The position numbers and the translations under genes are program-made. This document shows, in pieces, positions 46,228 through 55,779 of a stretch of DNA of 64,000 nt. Every line of letters starts with the position of its first letter. Within the stretch, counting starts at the first letter, position 1. Location: positions 1 through 64,000 of the forward strand of contig CABYDT010000005.1 in NCBI GenBank assembly GCA_902517865.1, read 5' to 3'. The notes below the pieces were generated by a model that saw nothing but the letters and a program-made list of their open reading frames with translations, did not search any database and was not told the DNA's origin. Origin of the DNA: an uncultured Pelagibacteraceae bacterium (GTDB taxonomy: Bacteria; Pseudomonadota; Alphaproteobacteria; Pelagibacterales; Pelagibacteraceae).

Positions 46228-47720
46228 TAATATTTTTTGAATAAAATCTTTGGTTTGGTTAGGACTTGCCCAACTGGAATATCTATTTTTAAATTATTAA
46301 TACTAAAAGTATTCAATCCAAGTAAATTTAGGAAATATTCTGATTTTTTTGGCATTATTGGGTGCATTAATATAAATATGTTCTTAATAGAATTTAAAGA
46401 TGTATTTAATATATTTTTTATGTTTGTATCACTATTTAATTTTCTATTCCATGGTTCATTATCATTTACGTATTTGTTAATTTTAGAAGAATACTTATTG
46501 ATTTCTTTTATATAATTATGAATTTCAAGATTTTGCAGACATTTAATAAAATTTTTTGGTTCTATTATTGTGATTGAATTTTGAGTATAATTTTCTGATG
46601 TATTAGGCATTTTTGACTCATAATATTTATCAATTAGAGCAAAAACTCTTTGTGTAAGATTTCCAATGTTATTAGCCAAATCGTTTATGCAAATTTCTAT
46701 GTTATCTTTATTTATCTTTCCGTCTAAACCAAAGACTACTTCTTTAGCAAGATAATATCTGATTTCATCTGTACCATACTCATTTATCAACTCAATTGGA
46801 TTTAATATATTTCCCTTCGACTTTGACATTTTTTCGTCACCTGAAAGTATCCATCCATGACTAAAAATTTTTTTAGGCAAGGGAAGATCTGCTGCCATTA
46901 AAAAAGCAGGCCAATATACAGCATGAAATCTCAAAATATCTTTTCCTATTATATGAATATCAGCAGGCCAAGGCGCGTGCTGATCTTTATTAAAGTAGTT
47001 AGATGCACTAATATAATTTACTAAAGCATCTAACCAAACGTATATAATATGTTTTTTGTGACCTGGCACACTTATACCCCAATTAAATGTAGTTCTCGAA
47101 ACAGATAAATCTTTCAATCCTTGTTTTATAAAACTTACAACCTCGTTCTTTCGAGATTCTGGTTGAACAAAATCAGGATTTTTTTCATAGAACGACAATA
47201 GTTTCTTTTCAAAGCTAGATAATTTAAAGAAATAGCTTTCCTCTTCCATCCATTCAACCTCACTACCGCTAGTTATTGATTTTTTTTTACCATCTTCTTC
47301 AAATATCTCATCTTCAGCATAGTATGCCTCATCTGAAATTGAGTACCAACCAGAGTATTTCGATAGATAAATTTGATCATTCTTGCTCAAAATTCCCCAT
47401 AGCTGTTCAACAACTTTTTTATGTCTATCCTCTGTTGTTCTTATAAAGTCTGTGTTACTTAAATTTAGTTGATTTGATAAGTTTCTAAAGACATCTGAAA
47501 CTTCATTACAAAAATCAATTGGATCCTTGTTATCCTTTTCCGCAGATTTTTGTATTTTTAAACCATGTTCATCTGTACCAGTTAAAAAAAACACCTCATA
47601 CCCTTCTAATCTCTTAAATCTAGCGATTATATCTGTTAATATACTTGAATATGCGTGACCCATATGGGGTTTGCCAGAAGGATAATAAATTGGAGTAGTA
47701 ATAAAAAAATTTTTAGTCAT
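46227..47720 (-). CDS. metG: methionyl-tRNA synthetase
   Basis: Class I synthetase, 497 aa from ATG 47720. The HIGH motif is HMGH in PSGKPHMGHAYSSILTD, the KMSKS loop is in GDEKMSKSKGNI, and HAVYWPAFLMAADL is a typical core stretch. The connective peptide has no zinc cysteines (YSGWYSISDEAYY), like many alphaproteobacterial MetG proteins. I prefer ATG 47720 over TTG 47729, which overlaps holB. No C-terminal Trbp domain. Confidence 0.96.
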   Translation of the reverse strand: MTKNFFITTPIYYPSGKPHMGHAYSSILTDIIARFKRLEGYEVFFLTGTDEHGLKIQKSAEKDNKDPIDFCNEVSDVFRNLSNQLNLSNTDFIRTTEDRHKKVVEQLWGILSKNDQIYLSKYSGWYSISDEAYYAEDEIFEEDGKKKSITSGSEVEWMEEESYFFKLSSFEKKLLSFYEKNPDFVQPESRKNEVVSFIKQGLKDLSVSRTTFNWGISVPGHKKHIIYVWLDALVNYISASNYFNKDQHAPWPADIHIIGKDILRFHAVYWPAFLMAADLPLPKKIFSHGWILSGDEKMSKSKGNILNPIELINEYGTDEIRYYLAKEVVFGLDGKINKDNIEICINDLANNIGNLTQRVFALIDKYYESKMPNTSENYTQNSITIIEPKNFIKCLQNLEIHNYIKEINKYSSKINKYVNDNEPWNRKLNSDTNIKNILNTSLNSIKNIFILMHPIMPKKSEYFLNLLGLNTFSINNLKIDIPVGQVLTKPKILFKKY

Positions 47721-47725
47721 TGATA

Positions 47726-48409
47726 TCAAATTAAATTTTTTAAATTTTGATTAAATTTTTTTGATTTGTCTAGAATTTTAAATTTTCTTATTAAATTTTC
47801 GTAATTAAATTTATTATTTTCTTTAAAGTGTTTGAGTAAAGCGAATTTAACCATATTGAAATTCTCATTAGATTTTTCATTATTATAATTTTCAATAGAT
47901 TGCCTTATATCAAGGGTTTCATTCTTTATTATATCAGTATTTTTAAGAAAATATTTAAATTTATAACAACGCGATTTTATAGTTTCTAAAATTTTATCAT
48001 TTACAGAAGAAACCATAATAAAATTACAATTATCAATATTTTCCTCTAAAGTTTTTAGTAATGAGTTTGTGGCAAAGCTATTTAGAAAAGAAATATTATT
48101 AATTAATACATATTTGTTATTTTTACTTAAGCTTCTAAAATTTGTAAATTTTATTAAGTCTCGTGTTATATCAATTCCTGTAGACTTAGTTAAATCTAAG
48201 ATGTAAATATCAAATCTATTATTAAAAACAGCATCATCCTTCTCGCTTGTATAATTTAATCCAATAAAATTACTAACTAACTTTTTTACAAAAAAAAAGA
48301 CTTCTTTAACATCATTCGTTAATAGCAGAATAGGACTAGGTAAAATATTTTTGTTATTTAAATCAATAAACATTTTAAGTTGATTAGATAAAAAATTATT
48401 ATTATCCAT
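47726..48409 (-). CDS. holB: DNA polymerase III delta-prime subunit
   Basis: Clamp-loader subunit, 227 aa, shorter than the usual 320-340 aa. Best marks are NSFATNSLLKTLEENIDNCN and KILETIKSRCYKFKYF, the sensor region with the SRC motif. The usual Walker A is not recognisable (LLLTNDVKEVFFFVKKL), and the zinc-finger cysteines are absent, so it is probably a non-hydrolysing structural delta-prime. Context (tmk before, metG after) supports the call. Confidence 0.82.
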   Translation of the reverse strand: MDNNNFLSNQLKMFIDLNNKNILPSPILLLTNDVKEVFFFVKKLVSNFIGLNYTSEKDDAVFNNRFDIYILDLTKSTGIDITRDLIKFTNFRSLSKNNKYVLINNISFLNSFATNSLLKTLEENIDNCNFIMVSSVNDKILETIKSRCYKFKYFLKNTDIIKNETLDIRQSIENYNNEKSNENFNMVKFALLKHFKENNKFNYENLIRKFKILDKSKKFNQNLKNLI

Positions 48410-49016
48410 TTAAAATTTTCTTTTTTACCAAAATTTTAGTTATCTGGTCAGTTACTTCATTTTTATTTAATTTACCATCTATTAAAAAAATTTTTTTATC
48501 TTTTTTTTTCTCCTTTAAAAAGGCTTTTCTTATAATGTTTAATTTTTTTAAATCATAATTATCAAATTTGTCGTTATTTCTTCTTCTTGATTTAAGCCTT
48601 TTTTTGGCTAAGACTACCGGCAAATCAATTAAAAAAGTTAAATCGGGATATGAATTTTTTCCTATTGTGTTTTGCAAAAAATTAATCAGTTTCTTGTCTA
48701 TTTTTTGTTCATAATGTTGGTATGCATATGTGGAATGAACATATCTATCACATAATACAATATATTTTTTTTTTAGATAGTGGTTTATTTTTTTAAAATG
48801 GTCATGCCTCGCTGCATAAAAGAGCATTAGCTCTGATAATGGTGTCAAATTACTTTTTATTATTAGATTTCTAATTTTCTCGGCAAAATTTGTACCACCA
48901 GGTTCTCTGGTAATAAAAACTTTTTTATTTTGATTTTTTAAAATTTTATAAATTATTTTAATCTGTGTAGATTTTCCAGAAGCATCAATTCCTTCAAATG
49001 TTATAAACTTTTTCAT
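48402..49016 (-). CDS. tmk: thymidylate kinase
   Basis: Phosphorylates dTMP to dTDP. 204 aa: P-loop FEGIDASGKSTQI, TREPGGTNFAEKIRNLI, and CDRYVHSTYAYQHYEQ (DR(Y/F) motif). The LID region has the basic RLKSRRRN. It overlaps holB by eight bases and follows dacC after three. Confidence 0.95.
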   Translation of the reverse strand: MKKFITFEGIDASGKSTQIKIIYKILKNQNKKVFITREPGGTNFAEKIRNLIIKSNLTPLSELMLFYAARHDHFKKINHYLKKKYIVLCDRYVHSTYAYQHYEQKIDKKLINFLQNTIGKNSYPDLTFLIDLPVVLAKKRLKSRRRNNDKFDNYDLKKLNIIRKAFLKEKKKDKKIFLIDGKLNKNEVTDQITKILVKKKILNG

Positions 49017-49019
49017 GTT

Positions 49020-50153
49020 TTAACCCCATACAAAAAAACTTATAGAGTTTAAAAATCTTTTCATAAAATTTACTTTTTTTGTTTCAGTATTGGATATAAT
49101 TTCTTCAGATTTAATTAATTCATTATTATAATAAATTTCTAATTTACCCAAAATGTCTCCTTTTTTAACACTGGATTTAATTGGCTCTTTTACTTTAGCT
49201 AATATTTTTATTTTATTTTTTTTTCTTTTTTCTGTAGTAATAAATACATCATCTCTCAAAGTGCCTATAACATGCCCAGCATTAATGTTCCATGACTTGA
49301 TTTTTAAATCAATATTTTTGGGAATTTTTAATAGGTCGTATCTAATTTTTGCATAATTAATTAATTTTAAGCTTTCTTTTGTTCTCTCGGACGAAGATTT
49401 TGTTCCGCTGATTACGCTAATTATTCTTCTGTCATTCAGTTTCGTTGTTGCCGCTAGAGAATACCCCGAGTCAGATAAATGGCCGGTTTTAATACCATCC
49501 GCGCCTATGTTTCTATACAACAACACATTTCTATTTCCTTGTTTTATTGGATCACCACCAGTTCTGTCCCAAGTAAATTCTTTTTCTGCATAAAGTTTGT
49601 AAAGTTCAGGGTAATTCTTAATCATGTAGATTGACATGATGGCTATATCAGAAACGGTTGAAAAATTATTTCCGTCATAAATACCTGATGAATTAGTAAA
49701 GTTTGTATTTTTTAATCCAATTTCAATAGCTTTTTCATTCATTAAATCAGCAAATGCAGCTTCTGTTCCGGCTATACCCTCTGCTAAAACTATGCAAGCA
49801 TCATTCCCGGAAACAATAATTATGCCTTTTAATAAATTTAAAACAGAGATTTTGTCATTGGGCAATATAAACATAGAGGAATAACCGCTTTTTGACATTC
49901 TCCAAGCTTTGTTAGATACAAGGAATTTTTCGTTAATTGATAATTCCTTTTTTTTAATTAAGTCAAACGCAACAATGCTTGTCATAATTTTTGTCATCGA
50001 AGCAGGTGAAATTTTTTGATCAGAGTTTTTTTCAAATAAAATTTTTTCTGAGTTAACATCTATTACTATTGCTTGAGACGCAGAAGTAGTTATTTTAGAG
50101 TAAGATAATGAAGGCAAAATTAAAAGTATTATTAAAAGCAAAGTTTTTTTCAT
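49020..50153 (-). CDS. dacC: D-alanyl-D-alanine carboxypeptidase (DacC/PBP5-type)
   Basis: Trims the terminal D-alanine from peptidoglycan stems. 377 aa with a signal peptide (residues 1-18). Active-site motifs: SxxK in ISPASMTKIMTS, SxN in VSGNDACIV and KTG in DGIKTGHLSDSG. A C-terminal PBP5-like beta domain precedes an amphipathic tail. It overlaps the rlpA-like gene by four bases. Confidence 0.93.
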   Translation of the reverse strand: MKKTLLLIILLILPSLSYSKITTSASQAIVIDVNSEKILFEKNSDQKISPASMTKIMTSIVAFDLIKKKELSINEKFLVSNKAWRMSKSGYSSMFILPNDKISVLNLLKGIIIVSGNDACIVLAEGIAGTEAAFADLMNEKAIEIGLKNTNFTNSSGIYDGNNFSTVSDIAIMSIYMIKNYPELYKLYAEKEFTWDRTGGDPIKQGNRNVLLYRNIGADGIKTGHLSDSGYSLAATTKLNDRRIISVISGTKSSSERTKESLKLINYAKIRYDLLKIPKNIDLKIKSWNINAGHVIGTLRDDVFITTEKRKKNKIKILAKVKEPIKSSVKKGDILGKLEIYYNNELIKSEEIISNTETKKVNFMKRFLNSISFFVWG

Positions 50154-50779
50154 TTTATTATTATATTATAACCATTTAGTTTACTTAATTTATCACTATA
50201 TTCGTCAAACTCTTTTAAATTTATTAAAGGTCCTACGAATACATAATTATCATTTTTTTTTGATATAATAACTATTTTTTTCGTCCTAATATTTTTTTTA
50301 AGGTTTTTAACTAAAGTATAGGCATAAGATTCATTATAAAATGGGCCATATTCTAAATAAATATATTTTTTATCTGACTCACTGATTGTCTCTGTGCTTA
50401 TTAGCTCACGTGAAACTGAAGACGCAACTTTTTTTTCTTTTTCATAAATTTTGGCTTTTTTTGCAATAAATTTAGGATTTTCGATTGACTCTTCAATATA
50501 GACTAATGGAAAGTTTTTTGAAAGTTTTAAATTATTTAAGGATTTAAAATCGATATTTCCGACTCTATTTTGTGAACCTTTGTAATCCGCATTGGTAATT
50601 ATTTTAACATAATTCTTGTTTTCTATATTTATTATTTTGACTAATCTATTTTTTTTCAAATTTTTAATTGCAATGATGCCTTCATTATTTAAAGATATAA
50701 AACCTTTTGTTTCATATATAGATTTTTGAGAAATGCATGAAAATAAAAATAAAAATAATAAATATAAAAATCTATACAT
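50150..50779 (-). CDS. RlpA-like lipoprotein with degenerate barrel and SPOR-like end
   Basis: 209 aa. It starts with a lipoprotein signal ending LFSC, with Cys15. The middle NRLVKIINIENKNYVKIITN aligns with the RlpA double-psi barrel (LVRVTNLxNGRSVxVRIND), but the glycine-rich first part and the catalytic-region residues of active RlpA lytic transglycosylases are missing. The last 70 residues (YLEYGPFYNESYAYTLVKNL) look like a SPOR domain, which binds denuded septal glycan. The position between dacC and mltB, where rlpA sits in relatives, supports the call. I infer binding, not catalysis. Confidence 0.65.
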   Translation of the reverse strand: MYRFLYLLFLFLFSCISQKSIYETKGFISLNNEGIIAIKNLKKNRLVKIINIENKNYVKIITNADYKGSQNRVGNIDFKSLNNLKLSKNFPLVYIEESIENPKFIAKKAKIYEKEKKVASSVSRELISTETISESDKKYIYLEYGPFYNESYAYTLVKNLKKNIRTKKIVIISKKNDNYVFVGPLINLKEFDEYSDKLSKLNGYNIIIK

Positions 50780-51761
50780 TTTTTAAATAATCTGCAAAAA
50801 TTCCGATCGTAATGGCAAATCTTAAAGATCTGTTCCAATGTAGCAATTTTTCATAATTGTTGAGTACCAAGTAATAGTCTCCGCTATTGCCATCAGGTCT
50901 TATAAGTCGGGCGTTTAAATTTTCATTTATTTTTACACTATCAGATAATTTTACTCCAAGTTTTTTCCATTTTTTTATTGCTAATTTTTTTTTTAGTTTT
51001 CTTGCATCTATACCTATATATTTAGGATTAATTTCTTTTTCTAATTTAACTTTAAATCCCCATGGGTTTTTATCCCATCCAATTTTATTTAAATAATTTG
51101 CTGCAGATGCAAACGAGTCATTTAAGGAAACATATAAATCTATATTATTATTATTATCATAATCTATAGCAAAGTTTTGAATTGATGATGGCATAAATTG
51201 AAAATTCCCATGTGCGCCTGCCCAGGAACCAACTAATGAATCTAATTTAATAATTTTTTTATCAATTAATCTTAATAATATTAAAAGCTCTTTAGAAAAA
51301 AACTCGGATCTTCTTTTGTCATATGAGAGAGTAGATAATGCAGATATAATATCTACTTTACCTTTGTGTCTTCCAAAATGGGTTTCTATACCCCATAAAG
51401 CTACAAGATAATTTGCAGGAACATCAAATTCCTTTTCAATTTTATTAAGTAGATCTCTATTTGATTTAATTAATGATTTAGCAGATTGAATTTTTTTAAT
51501 ATTTATTCTTTTCTTTATATACACATTTGTTTTTTCTATAAATTCAGGCTGTCTTCTGTCGTAAGTTATTATTCTCTCTAAAAATTTTACATTTTTAAAT
51601 GCTGTGTCAACAGTGACTTGATTTACTCCTTGCTTAACAGCGTATTTTTTGTAGTTTTTGACCCAATTATTAAAATCCTCGTTTGCATTTAATATTTCAG
51701 GCTTAAGTATTAATAAGATAAAAAATAATATTTTAATTAAGTTCATTATTTTGGATAACAT
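50772..51761 (-). CDS. mltB: lytic murein transglycosylase B
   Basis: Cleaves glycan strands to anhydro-muropeptides. About 329 aa from ATG 51761; ATG 51746 (MNLIK...) is equally good and gives a clean signal peptide, while TTG 51767 is unlikely. The catalytic glutamate is in YLVALWGIETHFGRHKGK. SLVGSWAGAHGNFQFMPSS follows, then YDNNNNIDLYVS. It is the first gene of the minus-strand wall group. Confidence 0.92.
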   Translation of the reverse strand: MLSKIMNLIKILFFILLILKPEILNANEDFNNWVKNYKKYAVKQGVNQVTVDTAFKNVKFLERIITYDRRQPEFIEKTNVYIKKRINIKKIQSAKSLIKSNRDLLNKIEKEFDVPANYLVALWGIETHFGRHKGKVDIISALSTLSYDKRRSEFFSKELLILLRLIDKKIIKLDSLVGSWAGAHGNFQFMPSSIQNFAIDYDNNNNIDLYVSLNDSFASAANYLNKIGWDKNPWGFKVKLEKEINPKYIGIDARKLKKKLAIKKWKKLGVKLSDSVKINENLNARLIRPDGNSGDYYLVLNNYEKLLHWNRSLRFAITIGIFADYLKNV

Positions 51762-51783
51762 AATCAAAAATGAAAGTCATTTA

Positions 51784-51811
51784 TTGATATTTGGCTATAA
51801 ATATTTATAAA
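51784..51811 (+). promoter_or_regulatory. promoter candidate for tRNA-Ser
   Basis: TTGATA (51784-51789) and TATAAA (51806-51811) with 16-base spacing precede the tRNA 5' end by 15 bases. Since both flanking protein genes are on the minus strand, the tRNA needs its own promoter here. Confidence 0.5.
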
Positions 51812-51826
51812 TGCGCTATTATCAAT

Positions 51827-51916
51827 GGAGAGGTGGCTGAGCGGTTGAAAGCACTGGTCTTGAAAACCAGCAATGGGGCAACTCATTCGTGGGTTCGAAT
51901 CCCACCCTCTCCGCCA
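51827..51916 (+). tRNA. tRNA-Ser (anticodon TGA)
   Basis: 90 bases with a long variable arm and CCA. Acceptor GGAGAGG (51827-51833) pairs with CCTCTCC (51906-51912). Stem CTGGT/ACCAG closes loop CTTGAAA, so anticodon TGA. T arm GTGGG/CCCAC with loop TTCGAAT. It runs opposite to its neighbours and its 3' end is five bases from the 3' end of serS. Confidence 0.96.
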
Positions 51917-51921
51917 TTGAA

Positions 51922-53196
51922 TTAATTTATTTTTGTACAACCATTCATATAAGGTACGAGCACTTTCGGGACCGTTATTGACCCATCTGAATTTTGATAG
52001 TTTTCTAATATTGCTACAATAGTTCTACCAACGGCTAAACCAGAACCGTTTAATGTAGATAGATACTCATTTTTTCCATCTACAGTTTTGTATTTTGAAT
52101 TCATTCTCACAGATTGAAAAATTCCACAGCTCGAACAGCTTGATATCTCTCTATAATTTTTTTGTGATGGTAACCAAACCTCAATGTCATAAGTTTTTTC
52201 TGCACTAAAACCCATGTCACCGCTACATAATAGAATAACTCTATACGGAATTTCTAATTTCTTTAAAATTGATTCTGCACAAGACAGTAATCTTTCAAGT
52301 TCTTCTAATCTTTTCTCTGGTTGAATAATTGATACTAATTCAACTTTCGTAAACTGATGCTGTCTAATCATTCCCTTAGTATCTTTTCCAGCAGCTCCAG
52401 CTTCCTTTCTGAAACATTGTGTACTGCTAACTAATCTTAAAGGTAAATTTTCATATTCAATAATTTTCCCAGCCACTATATTTGTTAAAGAAACCTCACT
52501 AGTTGGTATTAACCATAAATTGTCACCTAAATTATATTGATCATTTTCAAACTTGGGAAGTTGAGATGTTCCAAACATAGATTTGGAATTAACAATTACA
52601 GGCATGGAATGCTCCGTATAACCATTTTCTTTTGTGTGAACGTCCAACATAAAATTAACAAGTGCTCTTTCTAATAAAGCAAGATTGTTTTTAAGTATAA
52701 CAAATCTAGAACGTGAAATTTTAGCTGCATTTTCAAAATCCATTTGATTTAATTTAACGCCAATTTCATCATGTGGTTTAATTTTAAAATCATGTTTATT
52801 AATATCTCCAAATTTTTTTATTTCCTTATTATCTTCGTTATTTTTTCCTATAGGCACTGTATTGTGAGAAATATTAGGAATATTATGTATTAAATTGTCA
52901 CTTTCAGCTTTAATTGTTTCATTTAAATTTGTTAAATCATTAATTTTATTTTTTAAATTTGTAACTTCATTGCTTTTAAGATTAAATTCTTTGGAATTTT
53001 TTTTTATAGAGGATAACTCTTTAGATATTACGTTTCTTTTATTTTGAAGCTTTTGAATTGACTCTAGATTTTCTCTGTACTTTTCATCAATAGCTAATAT
53101 TTCATTAATAATTTTATCTGAATTTTTGAATTGTCTATTATTTAAAGAATTAATTACCTCTTTCTTATTTTCTCTAATAAACTTTACCAGAATCAT
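51922..53196 (-). CDS. serS: seryl-tRNA synthetase
   Basis: Class II synthetase, 424 aa. The long N-terminal coiled coil (about residues 25-100) that grips the tRNA-Ser variable arm is clear. Motif 2 is FRKEAGAAGKDTKGMIRQHQF, and motif 3 is SGLAVGRTIVAILEN. It overlaps tatC by four bases. The substrate tRNA-Ser gene lies directly tail-to-tail. Confidence 0.97.
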   Translation of the reverse strand: MILVKFIRENKKEVINSLNNRQFKNSDKIINEILAIDEKYRENLESIQKLQNKRNVISKELSSIKKNSKEFNLKSNEVTNLKNKINDLTNLNETIKAESDNLIHNIPNISHNTVPIGKNNEDNKEIKKFGDINKHDFKIKPHDEIGVKLNQMDFENAAKISRSRFVILKNNLALLERALVNFMLDVHTKENGYTEHSMPVIVNSKSMFGTSQLPKFENDQYNLGDNLWLIPTSEVSLTNIVAGKIIEYENLPLRLVSSTQCFRKEAGAAGKDTKGMIRQHQFTKVELVSIIQPEKRLEELERLLSCAESILKKLEIPYRVILLCSGDMGFSAEKTYDIEVWLPSQKNYREISSCSSCGIFQSVRMNSKYKTVDGKNEYLSTLNGSGLAVGRTIVAILENYQNSDGSITVPKVLVPYMNGCTKIN

Positions 53197-53936
53197 TTTT
53201 TCTCTACAATTTTAACAGTAAAAATTGATATTTCATACAATAGAAGCAGTGGCAATGCTAATCCTATTTGAGTAATTGGATCTGGAGGGGTTAATACTGC
53301 GGCCATACTGAATATTATTATTATTATATATTTTCTTCTTTTTCTTAAATATTCTGCATCAACAAAACCTACTTTTGCTAGCAATGTTAATAAAACTGGC
53401 AATTGAAAACTTATTCCAAATGCAATAATCAACCTAGTAATTAATGAGAGGTATTCATTTACTTTAGCTTCAAGTTGAATTGGTAAACTTTCTGGTGTTG
53501 CTATTTTTTCAAATGATAAAAAAAAATCTATGGCAAGCGGCATAATTAAATAGTAAACTAACATTCCCCCTAATAAAAAAAGTACTGGCGTAGCTACCAT
53601 AAACGGTAATAATGCTAGCTTCTCATTTTTGTAAAGCCCGGGTGCAATAAATTTCCATATTTGTATTAAAATAATTGGACAGGATATAAAAAATGCAGAA
53701 AAAAAAGCTAGTTTTAAATACGTTAAAAATGTTTCATGTAAAGCGGTAAAAATTAATCTTCGATCAATATTATCGTTTTTAACTGCTTCTGCATAAGGGG
53801 TAACTAAAAAATCATAAATTTTATCAGCAAAGAAATAGCATCCAATGAAAGTTATAAATAAAAAGATTATACATTTTAATATCCTAGATCTTAATTCAAC
53901 TAAGTGTTCACCAATAGTTGCTTGTTTTTCAACCAT
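53193..53936 (-). CDS. tatC: Sec-independent translocase subunit TatC
   Basis: 247 aa, six helices; receptor for twin-arginine signals. Signatures: GEHLVELRSRILKC, WKFIAPGLYKNEK and FGISFQLPVLLTLL. Its ATG overlaps the tatB stop by one base. The complete tatABC set, serS and scpAB form a conserved block. The M48 lipoprotein at 39.7 kb is a likely client. Confidence 0.97.
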   Translation of the reverse strand: MVEKQATIGEHLVELRSRILKCIIFLFITFIGCYFFADKIYDFLVTPYAEAVKNDNIDRRLIFTALHETFLTYLKLAFFSAFFISCPIILIQIWKFIAPGLYKNEKLALLPFMVATPVLFLLGGMLVYYLIMPLAIDFFLSFEKIATPESLPIQLEAKVNEYLSLITRLIIAFGISFQLPVLLTLLAKVGFVDAEYLRKRRKYIIIIIFSMAAVLTPPDPITQIGLALPLLLLYEISIFTVKIVEKK

Positions 53937-54142
53937 TAAGATTTTTTATTTTTTTTATTACTTTCCTCAGAGTCTATATCTGTAGCGTTCTCGATATCAT
54001 CCTGAATTTCAGTAATATAGGATTTTACTTTTTTAACATATGACCCGATTTTTTTTACAACGACAGGAAAATCCTTTGGACCGATTATTAATATTGCAAG
54101 TACAATTATTACTAATAATTCAGACCACCCAATTTGTGGCAT
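53936..54142 (-). CDS. tatB: Sec-independent translocase subunit TatB
   Basis: 68 aa, shorter than E. coli TatB (171). An N-terminal helix with the TatB proline IGPKDFPVVVKKIGSYVKKV follows MPQIGWSELLVIIVLAI, the glutamate at position 8 being typical. It is separated from tatA by two bases. Confidence 0.9.
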   Translation of the reverse strand: MPQIGWSELLVIIVLAILIIGPKDFPVVVKKIGSYVKKVKSYITEIQDDIENATDIDSEESNKKNKKS

Positions 54143-54144
54143 TT

Positions 54145-54333
54145 TTAACTTTCAGATTTATTGTTATCGTCTTTAGATATAGATTTATTTTCTGAGTTTT
54201 CATCAGACATGCCCTTTTTAAAGCTCTTTATACCTTTGGCCACGTCTCCCATTAACTCAGAAATTTTGCCCCTGCCAAATAAGAGAACTACTAGTGCCAC
54301 TACAATTGCTATTTGCCAAAAACCTATACTCAT
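54145..54333 (-). CDS. tatA: Sec-independent translocase subunit TatA
   Basis: 62 aa. One membrane helix (residues 4-20) and the amphipathic hinge [20 protein letters not shown], a clear TatA mark, are followed by an acidic, serine-rich tail. It forms the pore oligomer of the Tat system. Confidence 0.94.
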   Translation of the reverse strand: MSIGFWQIAIVVALVVLLFGRGKISELMGDVAKGIKSFKKGMSDENSENKSISKDDNNKSES

Positions 54334-54370
54334 AATGAATTTATATGTTAATTTTAAGAAAATACAACAA

Positions 54371-55012
54371 TTATTCTTTTTTTTCTAACGTATCACTGAT
54401 CATATCATCTATGTTTGAATAACTGTTTTTTTCAACTTTGCCTTTATCTTCCTCAGCAAACTTAGCGGTACCAAAAATTGAACTATCGACTCTATTATCT
54501 ATTAGTCCAGCGGCCATTAATTCTTCCGAATTCGGCAAGTCATCAATTGAATTAATATTAAAGTGACTTAAAAAAGTATCCGATGTTGCGTACATCAGTG
54601 GTTTTCCTGGAATATTTTTTCTACCTTGTGGTTTTACCCAACCTAATTCAAATAATACTTCTAATGTTCCAGTGCTAAAAGATACACCTCTAATCTCCTC
54701 TATTTCAGACCGTGTAACAGGTTGATGATAAGCTATAATTGCTAAAGTTTCGATTGCTGCCTTTGAAAGTTTTTTTTCCACGTAAATTTCTTTCCGTAAC
54801 TTATCAGATAAATCAGATGACGTTCTAAATGACCATTTGTCAGCTAAACATACTAGATTTATGCCTCTTGATTTGTATTCATCCTGTAGGTTATACAGAA
54901 CTTTTAATACGTCTGTTCCTCTTTTGACTTTGGTTTTTAAAGTTTTTACATCAACTGGGTCTTTAGATGCAAACAAAATAGCTTCGATTAATTTTTTATC
55001 ACTCTTAGACAT
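54371..55012 (-). CDS. scpB: segregation and condensation protein B
   Basis: 213 aa. Two winged-helix domains; [20 protein letters not shown] and [20 protein letters not shown] are the family signatures. With ScpA it binds the SMC condensin. It starts three bases after the scpA stop. The C-terminal 40 residues are polar and variable. Confidence 0.94.
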   Translation of the reverse strand: MSKSDKKLIEAILFASKDPVDVKTLKTKVKRGTDVLKVLYNLQDEYKSRGINLVCLADKWSFRTSSDLSDKLRKEIYVEKKLSKAAIETLAIIAYHQPVTRSEIEEIRGVSFSTGTLEVLFELGWVKPQGRKNIPGKPLMYATSDTFLSHFNINSIDDLPNSEELMAAGLIDNRVDSSIFGTAKFAEEDKGKVEKNSYSNIDDMISDTLEKKE

Positions 55013-55015
55013 TTT

Positions 55016-55756
55016 TTATTTTTTTTTTATAAATATTTTATTATATATATTTTTTTGTTTAATTAATAATTCCCCTTCCCTCACCAATTCAAGGCTAGCA
55101 ACCAATGTCCCCGATAGGCCAGTTTTATATAATTTTTTATTATTTAAATATATTTTGGGAATAGTTTTTTTAATATCACACCAATCTTTTATTGAATTAA
55201 ACATTGCTGATATTTTTTTTATAGCTAATTCCATGGTGTACACTGGCAGTTTAATAATATCTATTTTTGAGAAATTTTGTTTTCTTTTAAAATCTGCATA
55301 AGATTTAATTAATTCATATAAAGATAATTTATATTTTGATTTATTTTTAGCTTTTATATCCTGTGCTCCTCCTCTAAAAAAAATATCAACACCAATTTGT
55401 TTTTTTTTCATTAGTTGTGATGAAAGTAATCTTATCATTTCTAACTTTCTTAATTGTAATTTTAATTTTTCAGCCATTTCAATTGCTGAAAAATCATCAT
55501 CATATTCATCGGGTAATAATAATCTTGATTTCAAATACGCCAACCATGCAGCCATTACTAAAAAATCAGCGGCTAATTCTAAATTTTTTTTTACTTTTTC
55601 TATTACCCTAATATAAGAATCTGCTAATTGCTCTATTGATATTTGCATTAAATCAACTTTTTGAGATTTTGCTAAATCTAGCAACAAATCAAGTGGTCCT
55701 TCATAGTTATCTATGTTTAAAACAAAATTTTCTACTTGATTAAGAGTCTTATTCAT
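55016..55756 (-). CDS. scpA: segregation and condensation protein A
   Basis: 246 aa kleisin that bridges SMC heads. The N-terminal part NYEGPLDLLLDLAKSQKVDL and FLVMAAWLAYLKSRLLLP are clear; the C-terminal winged helix ends in the usual style (LVASLELVREGELLIKQ). Together with scpB and nagZ it forms the standard alphaproteobacterial block. Confidence 0.94.
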   Translation of the reverse strand: MNKTLNQVENFVLNIDNYEGPLDLLLDLAKSQKVDLMQISIEQLADSYIRVIEKVKKNLELAADFLVMAAWLAYLKSRLLLPDEYDDDFSAIEMAEKLKLQLRKLEMIRLLSSQLMKKKQIGVDIFFRGGAQDIKAKNKSKYKLSLYELIKSYADFKRKQNFSKIDIIKLPVYTMELAIKKISAMFNSIKDWCDIKKTIPKIYLNNKKLYKTGLSGTLVASLELVREGELLIKQKNIYNKIFIKKK

Positions 55757-55779
55757 ATGAAATCAAATAATTCTAAAAT

